From NCBI GenBank assembly GCA_900318555.1, contig ONKX01000014.1, forward strand, positions 53,271 to 117,270: a stretch of DNA of 64,000 nucleotides. Direction: 5' to 3'. This DNA is from an uncultured Prevotellaceae bacterium. Its GTDB lineage: Bacteria; Bacteroidota; Bacteroidia; Bacteroidales; Bacteroidaceae. Of the stretch, positions 25,765-33,170 are shown in pieces. The notes below the pieces were generated by a model, which was not told the origin of the DNA, did no database searches, and saw only the letters and a program-made list of their open reading frames with translations. The position numbers were made by a program, and so were the translations under genes. Every line of letters starts with the position of its first letter. Positions within the stretch are counted from its first letter, which is position 1.

Positions 25765-26823
25765 TTAGCACTCGCGGTAGAAGTCGAGGGCGTCGCGGAT
25801 TTCGTCCTCTGAGGCGGTTTGGTTGATGCGGATATCGCCAACATCTCCGAGGAGGGTGAAATTGATGTCGCTGCCGGTGTTCTTCTTGTCGTGATGCATG
25901 AGTGCGAGGAGCTGGGGGTAGTCGTCGCAGGTAATGGGCATACGGCCGTAGTGAGACTTGATGGCGGCAACGGTCTGGCGCATCTTATGCTGCGGGAAAC
26001 CGGTCTTGACACAACAGAGGTAGAGCTCGACGATGAGTCCATAGGCGACGGCATAGCCGTGGAGGACGGGCTTACGCTCAAGAGCCAGCGACTCGAAGGC
26101 GTGACCGGCGGTATGGCCGAGGTTGAGGGCCTTGCGGATGCCGTGCTCGGTGGGGTCTTCGGTGACGATGCGCTGCTTGACAGCAACGCTTTCGGCGAGC
26201 ATGGGAGCTAGAGAATCTAGATGGTCTAGATTTTCTAGATATTCTAGAAACGCCAGCAGTTCAGCCCACATGCGGTCGTTGGAGATAAGGCCGTGTTTGA
26301 GCATCTCGGCATAGCCGGAGAGGAGGTTCTCGCGGTCCATGGTGCGCAGGAAGGTGGTGTCGAGGATGACGGAGCTGGCATTGGAGAAAACACCGATCTC
26401 GTTTTTCAGTCCCCCGAAATTAAAGCCTGTCTTGCCGCCCACGGAGGCATCGACCATGGAGAGCAGTGTGGTGGGGATGTTGATGTACTGAATGCCGCGC
26501 TTGAAGGTGGAGGCGGCGAAACCACCGAGGTCGGTGACCATACCGCCACCGAGATTGATCATGAGCGAATGGCGCGTGGCCCCGAGGCGCTGGAGTTCGG
26601 ACCAGACGTGGGTGACGGAGTCGAGCGTCTTGTGGGTGTCGGTGTCGGGTATGACGATGCGCTGTGCGTCGCGCATGCAGTCGTAATCGGCGACGACGGG
26701 CAGACAGAGCCGCTCGGTGGTGGTGTCGACAAGTACAAACAACTGGTCATATTGACAAGCAGCAATCGCTTCATTGAGCGATTGCTGCAAGTTATCGGAA
26801 ATGATGACTTTTTGAGGTTCCAT
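25765..26823 (-). CDS. aroB: 3-dehydroquinate synthase
   Basis: A 352-residue enzyme that cyclises DAHP to 3-dehydroquinate in the shikimate pathway, using NAD+ and a divalent metal. The NAD-binding LMINLGGGMVTDLGGFAAS, IPTTLLSMVDASVGGKTGFN, the EMLKHGLI helix and the metal-binding LGHTAGHAFE are all present. Residues about 192-206 (LEYLENLDHLDSLAP) are a leucine repeat encoded by a CTAG nonamer array, an unusual insertion in a core gene. It ends an apparent operon: sugar transporter, receiver, aroB. Confidence 0.94.
   Translation of the reverse strand: MEPQKVIISDNLQQSLNEAIAACQYDQLFVLVDTTTERLCLPVVADYDCMRDAQRIVIPDTDTHKTLDSVTHVWSELQRLGATRHSLMINLGGGMVTDLGGFAASTFKRGIQYINIPTTLLSMVDASVGGKTGFNFGGLKNEIGVFSNASSVILDTTFLRTMDRENLLSGYAEMLKHGLISNDRMWAELLAFLEYLENLDHLDSLAPMLAESVAVKQRIVTEDPTEHGIRKALNLGHTAGHAFESLALERKPVLHGYAVAYGLIVELYLCCVKTGFPQHKMRQTVAAIKSHYGRMPITCDDYPQLLALMHHDKKNTGSDINFTLLGDVGDIRINQTASEDEIRDALDFYREC
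26208..26247. repeat. CTAG nonamer array inside aroB
   Basis: CTAG begins at 26208, 26217, 26226, 26235 and 26244, an exact 9-bp period. On the coding strand each unit reads CTAGANNNT and gives Leu-acidic-x. The design matches the intercistronic array at 6515-6578. Confidence 0.85.
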
Positions 26824-26827
26824 AGGG

Positions 26828-27184
26828 TTATTCACCAATATATTTCGCGATGGTCTGAATGCACTTATCGGCATTGACGGGTTTCGCCAAGAAGTCGTCG
26901 CAACCGGCATCGAAGGCCGCGTGGCGATCGCTGTCGAAGGCGTTGGCGGTAAGTGCAATAACAGGCAGTTCGGGCTGTGCGGCCTTGATTTGGCGCGTGG
27001 CCTCGAGTCCGTCCATGACGGGCATCTTGATATCCATGAGCACGAGGTCGGGTTTCTCGGACGCTGCCAGTTCTACGGCTTCCTGCCCGTTACGGGCACG
27101 GAAGAATTCGTAGTGACGCTTCAGGATATAATTCATCAGCATGTAGTTGCTGTCGTTGTCTTCTGCTATAAGTATTCTTTTCAT
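26828..27184 (-). CDS. Stand-alone response-regulator receiver domain
   Basis: A 118-residue CheY-like protein with no output domain. The acidic pair is in ILIAEDNDSN, the phospho-acceptor Asp in VLMDIKMPVMDG (about residue 52), the switch Thr in ALTAN and the Lys in FLAKPV. It may relay phosphate or act through protein contacts; no kinase gene is adjacent. It starts directly after a heptad array and stops 4 bp before aroB. Confidence 0.93.
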   Translation of the reverse strand: MKRILIAEDNDSNYMLMNYILKRHYEFFRARNGQEAVELAASEKPDLVLMDIKMPVMDGLEATRQIKAAQPELPVIALTANAFDSDRHAAFDAGCDDFLAKPVNADKCIQTIAKYIGE

Positions 27185-27214
27185 AACTTTAAACTTTAAA
27201 CCTTAAACTTTGAA
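27185..27214. repeat. Intercistronic heptad array AACTTTA x4
   Basis: The entire 30-bp gap is four 7-bp units (27185, 27192, 27199, 27206) plus two bases: AACTTTA twice, then AACCTTA and AACTTTG. On the coding strand it is TAAAGTT repeated up to the ATG. Confidence 0.9.
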
Positions 27215-28744
27215 TTACGCTCTTCCGCCCTGATTAGAGTAGGCTGTTCCTTCGTGAACACCCTCACCAGGTACATAACCCTTCCAACGCCAGAGCTTGG
27301 TCATATCCTCGAGGGTCTTGCCCTTGGTCTCGGGAACCAGTCGCCATACGAAGATGGCTGCGATGACGCAGATGCAACCGTAGAGACCATAGGTGAACCA
27401 ATGGCCGAAGTCGTCGCCCTCGGTGAGGTGCATATTGAACATCGGCACGAAGGTGGAGGATACGATGAAGTTGAAGATCCACTGGAAAGCCACGGCGATG
27501 GCTACAGCGGCACCACGGATGGTGTTGGGGAAGATTTCGGCAATGAGTACCCAGCAGATGGGACCCCACGAGAACATGAAGCATGCCGAATAGAGGAGCA
27601 GTGAGGCGGCGGTGACAAGCTCGAGACCGGCATGGCCGAAGGTGACGGCGACGCCGAAGGCACCAAGTGCCATGCCCAGTGAGCCGAAGATGAGGAGGGG
27701 TTTGCGTCCCCACTTCTCGACGGTAAAGATGGCGACGAGGGTGAAGAGGATGTTGATGACACCCATGAAGACGGTGATCATCATCGGGTTGTCCATGCCC
27801 ATATCGCCGAAGATGCGCGGTGCATAGTAGAGTACGGCATTGATACCGACGGCCTGCTGGAAGACGCTGAGCATGATGCCGATGAAGATACACAAGGCAC
27901 CGTAGGACATGAGGCGTTCGGTCTTCTGAACGAGTGTCTCCTTGATGGCCTTGAGAATGAACTGAGCACGCTCGCTGCCGTTGATGCGCGTCAGTACGCC
28001 AAGTGCGCGCTGGTCCTTGCCAATAGAGACAAGGTAACGCGGCGACTCAGGCACGAAGCAGATGAGCAGTGCGAAGAGTCCTGCGGGGACGGCCTCGGAA
28101 CCGAACATGTAGCGCCAACCGGTGGTAACGGTCCACTGTGCTGCGGGATTGATGGCTGCGATACCCTTACCCATTTCCTCTACGAGGGGCTGGATGTGGT
28201 CGCCAAGGATGAAGAAGTTAACGAAATAAACCACCAGCTGACCGAAGATGATGGCAAACTGGTTGCAGGAGACGAGCATGCCTCGGATGTTGGAGGGTGC
28301 TATCTCGCTGATATACATCGGGCAGATGGCCGATGCGAGACCTACGCCGATGCCACCAATGACGCGGTAGATGTTGAACATGATGAGCAGTGAGTAGGTG
28401 GGTTCTCCGTGGGTGAAGAACAGGAACTCGGGCTCCATGGATCCCAGTGCGGAGATAAAGAAGAGGAGTCCGGCGATAATCAGCGAGCGCTTACGTCCCA
28501 GATTGGTTGCCAGGAAGCCTGAGAGAGCAGAACCGATGATACAGCCTATGAGTGCGCTGGCAGAGGTGAATCCGTGCCACCCATCGGTGTAGGCAAAGTC
28601 CTTTGACTCCATGAAAAACGCCTGAAGACCCTTTTCGGCTCCAGAGATAACAGCCGTGTCGTAACCGAACAATAGTCCACCCAAGACGGCGACCAAAACA
28701 ATTGAGAAAAGGTAGGCCGAGCTACCACGTTTTTGGTATTCCAT
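27215..28744 (-). CDS. Sugar porter family MFS transporter
   Basis: A 509-residue symporter with 12 predicted helices. Family motifs: LFGYDTAVISGAEKG in helix 1, NLGRKRS (loop 2-3), VPESPRYLVSIG before the central loop, QQAVGINAVLYYAPRIF in helix 7 and VPETKGKTLEDM at the end. These fit H+-coupled xylose/glucose/galactose porters such as XylE. Because the same window holds xylan-degrading operons, import of xylose or glucose is plausible, but specificity is inference. It is divergent from holB. Confidence 0.9.
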   Translation of the reverse strand: MEYQKRGSSAYLFSIVLVAVLGGLLFGYDTAVISGAEKGLQAFFMESKDFAYTDGWHGFTSASALIGCIIGSALSGFLATNLGRKRSLIIAGLLFFISALGSMEPEFLFFTHGEPTYSLLIMFNIYRVIGGIGVGLASAICPMYISEIAPSNIRGMLVSCNQFAIIFGQLVVYFVNFFILGDHIQPLVEEMGKGIAAINPAAQWTVTTGWRYMFGSEAVPAGLFALLICFVPESPRYLVSIGKDQRALGVLTRINGSERAQFILKAIKETLVQKTERLMSYGALCIFIGIMLSVFQQAVGINAVLYYAPRIFGDMGMDNPMMITVFMGVINILFTLVAIFTVEKWGRKPLLIFGSLGMALGAFGVAVTFGHAGLELVTAASLLLYSACFMFSWGPICWVLIAEIFPNTIRGAAVAIAVAFQWIFNFIVSSTFVPMFNMHLTEGDDFGHWFTYGLYGCICVIAAIFVWRLVPETKGKTLEDMTKLWRWKGYVPGEGVHEGTAYSNQGGRA

Positions 28745-28779
28745 ATCTGATTTTTTATTGGTTATTCGTTAACAGATTA

Positions 28780-28787
28780 CAAAAGTA
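28780..28787 (-). promoter_or_regulatory. -7 promoter box of the sugar porter operon
   Basis: TACTTTTG on the minus strand, 35 bp before the ATG at 28744. A possible TTTGC element is slightly too far upstream. Confidence 0.4.
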
Positions 28788-28889
28788 ATGCTTTTCTTTG
28801 AAATTATCTTGCAAATTCCATACTTTTTAACTAATTTTGCTGTTTTCAACAGCGAAAATAGGCTACACCTCGGAAAAAATCAAATTTTA

Positions 28890-28921
28890 TTTGGTTTTTC
28901 GCTCGGTTTGCACTATCTTTG
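28890..28921 (+). promoter_or_regulatory. holB promoter
   Basis: TTTG at 28890 and TATCTTTG at 28914-28921 with 20 bp between, and only 9 nt to the ATG at 28931. Confidence 0.7.
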
Positions 28922-28930
28922 CAAATTGTA

Positions 28931-30064
28931 ATGGCTTTTGAGCAAGTTATAGGACAACGAGAGGTGCAACAACGCCTAATACGGATGGTGGATGAAGACC
29001 GTCTGCCACATGCTATCATGCTGACCGGACCACAAGGTGCGGGGAAGCTGGCACTGGCCATCGGTTTTGCCAAAGTATTGCTGTCGCAAGGCGGCGAAAC
29101 GAGTATGTTCGGCGAACCCGTCGAGAGTCCGATGCTTCGCAAACTGGAGCATCCCGACCTGCACTTCACCTATCCTACTATCAAGCTGCCCTCGATGAGT
29201 GCCGACCACAAACCGGTAAGCGACGATTTCGCCCGCGAGTGGCACGAACTGGTGATGGCGGGTCCTTACTTCACCATGAACGAATGGTTGGAACTGATGG
29301 GCGGTGAGAATCAGCAGGCCATCATTACCGCAGGTGAGAGTGACGAACTGGTGCGTAAGTTGTCGCTGAAGTCGAGCCAGGGAGGCTATAAGGTCAGCAT
29401 CGTGTGGTTGCCCGAGCGCATGAATCAGGAATGTGCGAACAAAATCCTGAAATTGCTGGAGGAGCCGCCCTCGCAGACGATATTCCTCATGGTGTGCAAC
29501 GAGCCCGAAAAGCTGTTGGAGACCATCCGCAGTCGTGTGCAGCGCATAGACGTGAAGAAGATTGCCACCGAGGATATCCGTCAGGCACTGATGGAGAAGC
29601 GCGGACTGACGGAAGACGAAGCACAGCGCATCAGTCGCATGGCAAACGGCAGTTGGCTGAAGGCGTTGGAAATGCTGAGTGCGGATTCGGAGAACGAGCT
29701 GTTTCTTGATATGTTCCAGACGCTGATGCGCCTGTCGTACCAGCGTAAGGTGAAAGACCTGAAAACGTGGTCGGAGCGCATGGCATCACTGGGGCGTGAG
29801 AAGCAGAAGCGGTTCCTGGATTATTTCCTGCGGCTCGTGCGTGAGAACTTTATGTATAACTTCAAGCAGGAAGAGCTTTGTTACATGACGCAGCGCGAAG
29901 AGGATTTCGCCAAGAATTTCGCGAGATTCATCAACGAAGCCAACGTGCTGCCCATCTACGACCTTATCAACAAGGCCATCCGCGACATCGGACAGAACGC
30001 CAATGCGAAGATCGTGTTTTACGACATGGCACTGCAAATGATAGTACTTCTGATTCAGAAGTGA
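28931..30064 (+). CDS. holB: DNA polymerase III delta' subunit
   Basis: A 377-residue clamp-loader AAA+ subunit. It starts MAFEQVIGQREVQQRL and has a P-loop-like GPQGAGKLALA (residues about 33-43) in which the usual Ser/Thr after Lys is Leu, so ATP hydrolysis is doubtful, as in other delta' proteins. ILKLLEEPPSQTIFLMVCN (Walker B/sensor region) and IRSRVQRI follow. The zinc-binding cysteines of the E. coli protein are not seen. The first gene of holB-ricT-gldH. Confidence 0.88.
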   Translation: MAFEQVIGQREVQQRLIRMVDEDRLPHAIMLTGPQGAGKLALAIGFAKVLLSQGGETSMFGEPVESPMLRKLEHPDLHFTYPTIKLPSMSADHKPVSDDFAREWHELVMAGPYFTMNEWLELMGGENQQAIITAGESDELVRKLSLKSSQGGYKVSIVWLPERMNQECANKILKLLEEPPSQTIFLMVCNEPEKLLETIRSRVQRIDVKKIATEDIRQALMEKRGLTEDEAQRISRMANGSWLKALEMLSADSENELFLDMFQTLMRLSYQRKVKDLKTWSERMASLGREKQKRFLDYFLRLVRENFMYNFKQEELCYMTQREEDFAKNFARFINEANVLPIYDLINKAIRDIGQNANAKIVFYDMALQMIVLLIQK

Positions 30065-30070
30065 CTTGTC

Positions 30071-30102
30071 ACGGAATTACGGAATAACGAAATAATGAAA
30101 TT
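30071..30102. repeat. 8-bp tandem array between holB and ricT
   Basis: Units at 30071, 30079, 30087 and 30095: ACGGAATT, ACGGAATA, ACGAAATA, ATGAAATT. It ends 11 bp before the ATG at 30114. Confidence 0.75.
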
Positions 30103-30113
30103 AAGATAAAAAA

Positions 30114-31235
30114 ATGGAAAAAGAACTCGAGATAAAGACCGGTTGCGACCGAGGGCTATGTAAAAATGCCATCGGACGTCAGGATCGTCAGTTGAATACC
30201 TACGACTGGTTGGCCGACGTGCCAGGGAATGCCGACACAACGGATTTGGTGGAGGTACAGTTCAAGCATACACGCAAGGGCTATTACCACAATGTGAACA
30301 ATCTGCCGCTGAAGAAGGGTGACATCGTGGCCGTAGAGGCGAACCCGGGTCACGACATCGGTGTGGTGACGCTGACAGGACGACTGGTGCACATGCAGCT
30401 GAAGAAGGCGAACCTGAAGAGTGCTGACGACATCCGCCGCATCTATCGCATAGCGCGCCAGACCGACATCGACAAATTCAAGGAGTCGAAGCGTCTGGAA
30501 CATGCAACGATGATTGAAAGCCGTCAGATTGCCAAGAATCTGGGGCTGAAGATGAAGATTGGCGACGTAGAATATCAAGGTGACGGTCAGAAGGCCATTT
30601 TTTACTATATTGCCGACGAGCGTGTGGACTTCCGCCAGCTCATCAAGGACTTGGCAGCCGCATTCCATATCCGTGTGGAGATGAAGCAGATTGGTGCGCG
30701 TCAGGAAGCCGGACTCATTGGCGGTACTGGTCCCTGTGGACGTGAGCTCTGCTGTGCCACGTGGATGAAAAACTTCGTATCGGTCGGAACGTCTTCGGCT
30801 CGTTTCCAAGACATCTCGCTGAATCCGCAGAAACTGGCAGGTATGTGTGCCAAGTTGAAGTGCTGTCTGAACTACGAGGTGGACGACTACGTAGAGGCAA
30901 GCCGTAAGTTGCCGTCGAAAGAAGCCATCCTGCAGACGCAAGATGCTGACTACTATTATTTCAAGGCCGACATTCTGGCAGGGCTTATCACCTACTCTAC
31001 CGACAAGAACATTGCCGCCAATCTGGAGACGATTACTGCCGAACGTGCCAAACAGATAGTGGAGATGAACCGTCAGGGCGAGAAACCGGAATCGCTATTG
31101 GAGGACGGCAAGAAGAAAGCCCCACAAGGTCCTATCGACTTGGCGACTCAGGAGAATATTGCCCGTTTCGACCGTGCCAAGAAAAAAAAGAAAAAGAAGA
31201 AGAGAAAGCCCCAGCAGCCCCAAGATGCCCAATAG
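30114..31235 (+). CDS. ricT: PSP1-domain protein of the RicT/YaaT family
   Basis: A 373-residue protein. The PSP1 domain includes GLIGGTGPCGRELCCATW and a second cysteine group GMCAKLKCCLNYE (about residues 200-255), the cysteines that bind Fe-S clusters in RicT. In Firmicutes RicT acts with RicA/RicF on RNase Y; in Bacteroidetes the role is not settled. The C-terminal tail is lysine-rich (FDRAKKKKKKKKRKPQQ). Its last 11 bp overlap gldH. The N-terminal region EIKTGCDRGLCKNAIG has two further cysteines. Confidence 0.85.
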   Translation: MEKELEIKTGCDRGLCKNAIGRQDRQLNTYDWLADVPGNADTTDLVEVQFKHTRKGYYHNVNNLPLKKGDIVAVEANPGHDIGVVTLTGRLVHMQLKKANLKSADDIRRIYRIARQTDIDKFKESKRLEHATMIESRQIAKNLGLKMKIGDVEYQGDGQKAIFYYIADERVDFRQLIKDLAAAFHIRVEMKQIGARQEAGLIGGTGPCGRELCCATWMKNFVSVGTSSARFQDISLNPQKLAGMCAKLKCCLNYEVDDYVEASRKLPSKEAILQTQDADYYYFKADILAGLITYSTDKNIAANLETITAERAKQIVEMNRQGEKPESLLEDGKKKAPQGPIDLATQENIARFDRAKKKKKKKKRKPQQPQDAQ

Positions 31236-31701
31236 TAAGTATACCTTATTATATATAAGTAGCCTCGCGCTGCTTATCTTGTTGCTGACAGCCTGTGACA
31301 AGCGGATTGTCTATAATCACTACGAACACACCCCACTGTCAGGATGGGAACGTAACGACACACTCTCGTTTGCCGTCGGGCCTGTCGGCGAGTCGGGATC
31401 ATACGTGGAGGATTTGGGCCTGCGTATCAGCAATGAATATCCGTTTATGAGTCTGAGTCTGATTGTCGACCAAGAGGTTAGTTCTACGCACGAAAAGCGC
31501 CGCGACACGCTTGCTTGCGACCTTATCAGCGGGCAGGGTGTTGTCAAGGGGCAAGGTGTGAGCCAATATCAGTATTCGTTTCACTTGACCACAATGGAGC
31601 TGCAAAGTGGCGATAAGCTCTATGTATCCGTGCGCCATGACATGAAACGAGAAATACTTCCGGGCATATCGGATGTTGGACTGAAGTTAAGCAGGAAATA
31701 G
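31225..31701 (+). CDS. gldH: Gliding-motility lipoprotein GldH
   Basis: A 158-residue lipoprotein (signal LLYISSLALLILLLTAC, Cys about residue 22) whose mature part starts DKRIVYNHYEHTPLSGWERND and continues LGLRISNEYPFMSLSLIV, matching GldH. GldH is needed for gliding and type IX secretion-linked assembly in Flavobacteria, but is kept in many non-gliding Bacteroidales where its role is unclear. The ATG at 31225 inside ricT is preferred to an upstream TTG in frame because it gives a normal lipoprotein start. Confidence 0.85.
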   Translation: MPNSKYTLLYISSLALLILLLTACDKRIVYNHYEHTPLSGWERNDTLSFAVGPVGESGSYVEDLGLRISNEYPFMSLSLIVDQEVSSTHEKRRDTLACDLISGQGVVKGQGVSQYQYSFHLTTMELQSGDKLYVSVRHDMKREILPGISDVGLKLSRK

Positions 31702-31706
31702 CCTTC

Positions 31707-33170
31707 CTAACTCCTCAACAGATTGCGGCTGGCGTCGAGGCGCAGGAAGATAAACAGCAAGAAGGTGAATCCCCATAGCGAAGAACCGCCATAGCTGAAG
31801 AACGGCAGCGGGATGCCGATAACGGGCGTCAGTCCGAGCACCATACCAACGTTGATAAACAGGTGGAACAGGAAGATGGACAGTACGCAATAGCCGTAGA
31901 TACGTCCGAACGGGCGGGGCTGTCGTTCGGACAAATAGATGAGCCGCAGTATCAGCGCCAAGAACAACACCAACACACCAGCCGATCCCAGGAATCCTTC
32001 CTCTTCGCCAACAGTGCAGAAAATGAAGTCGGTGTCCTGCTCGGGAACGAACTTCAATTTAGTCTGTGTTCCATTGAGGAATCCCTTGCCCTCGAGTCCT
32101 CCGGAGCCTATGGCAATCTCCGACTGGTGTACGTTATATCCCGCACCACGCAAGTCTTCATCCAATCCCAGCAGTACGTTGATACGTGAGCGCTGGTGAG
32201 GTTCCATCACGTTCTGCATGATGAAGTCGGCACCATAGAAGAATCCCAGGGACCCTAAGGCGAACAATGCTATAAAGAAATAGGAACGTATGCGCGTGCC
32301 TAAGCCTTCCCACAGTAAATATACTACGAGCAGAGCCGTCAGTCCCAGTTGAATATAGGTGATGTCGAAGGACAGTTTCAGGAATATGAGTGACACGAGC
32401 GTTGCACCAATGCAGTAGAGCAGCAACTTCCATGCCAGGCGACGGTTGCAATAGACCCATACCATGCCGATGGAGAAAAGCTGTATCAGCAAGATGACCG
32501 AGAACTTGCCAACGCTGGTGGGTGTCTCGCCGAAGTGGACGTCAGCAAAGCGGATGCCTACTACGAAATAGATGACCATAGCCACTCCCGTAAACAGGAT
32601 GGAGCCCGGCATTCCCTCACGGTAGAACATGAGGAAGAAGGCGAGATAGACCAATGCGGAACCCGTCTCACGCTGCAACACGATACATATCATCGGCATC
32701 AGGATGAGCAGCAACGTCATTCCGAAATGTTTCCAGATGTGGATGCTATAACCGTAAGCCGACATGAATTTCGCCAGTGCCAGTGCTGTGGCGAATTTGG
32801 CAAACTCGGCAGGTTGCAGTCGCAGCGGACCCAGTACGAGCCACGAGCGCGACCCCTTGATACTATGTGGATTGAATATCGTGGCAAAAAGCAGTAAGAG
32901 CAGTGCGGCATAAATGATGTAGGAAAAAGTGTCGTAGAATCTGTCGTCAAGCATGACGATAACGAATCCCAGCGCAATACTCGTCCCGATCCAGACAATC
33001 TGCATACCCGAACGTGTGTCGAGGCTGAAGATGTCCGTCTCGCCATACGAATAACTGGCTCCGCAGACACTGATCCATCCGAAGGTCAGCAAGGCGATAT
33101 AAATAGCTATCGTCCACCAGTCGATGCTGCGCAATACACTCTGTTGCTTCTTACCTGCTTGTTGTACCAT
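31707..33170 (-). CDS. rodA: Rod-shape peptidoglycan polymerase RodA
   Basis: A 487-residue SEDS glycosyltransferase with about 10 helices that polymerises lipid II during elongation together with PBP2. Visible: the N-terminal IDWWTIAIYIALLTFGWISV, KGSRSWLVLGPLRLQPAEFAK (with the SEDS E-F-A-K motif), DTDFIFCTVGEEEGFLGS and the late IGIPLPFFSYGGSSL. The start at 33170 overlaps the mrdA end by 20 bp; longer in-frame forms would only be antisense-like readthrough of mrdA. Last gene of the mre operon. Confidence 0.92.
   Translation of the reverse strand: MVQQAGKKQQSVLRSIDWWTIAIYIALLTFGWISVCGASYSYGETDIFSLDTRSGMQIVWIGTSIALGFVIVMLDDRFYDTFSYIIYAALLLLLFATIFNPHSIKGSRSWLVLGPLRLQPAEFAKFATALALAKFMSAYGYSIHIWKHFGMTLLLILMPMICIVLQRETGSALVYLAFFLMFYREGMPGSILFTGVAMVIYFVVGIRFADVHFGETPTSVGKFSVILLIQLFSIGMVWVYCNRRLAWKLLLYCIGATLVSLIFLKLSFDITYIQLGLTALLVVYLLWEGLGTRIRSYFFIALFALGSLGFFYGADFIMQNVMEPHQRSRINVLLGLDEDLRGAGYNVHQSEIAIGSGGLEGKGFLNGTQTKLKFVPEQDTDFIFCTVGEEEGFLGSAGVLVLFLALILRLIYLSERQPRPFGRIYGYCVLSIFLFHLFINVGMVLGLTPVIGIPLPFFSYGGSSLWGFTFLLFIFLRLDASRNLLRS

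Noticed and set aside
28931-29070. Damaged P-loop in holB as a sign of pseudogenisation
   Set aside because: Delta' subunits often lack a working P-loop; the rest of the gene is full length.
31183-31215. Programmed frameshifting from ricT into gldH at the A-rich end of ricT
   Set aside because: The gldH frame is open upstream of its ATG and the A-runs are slippery-looking, but a normal lipoprotein start at 31225 and a simple 11-bp overlap explain the arrangement.
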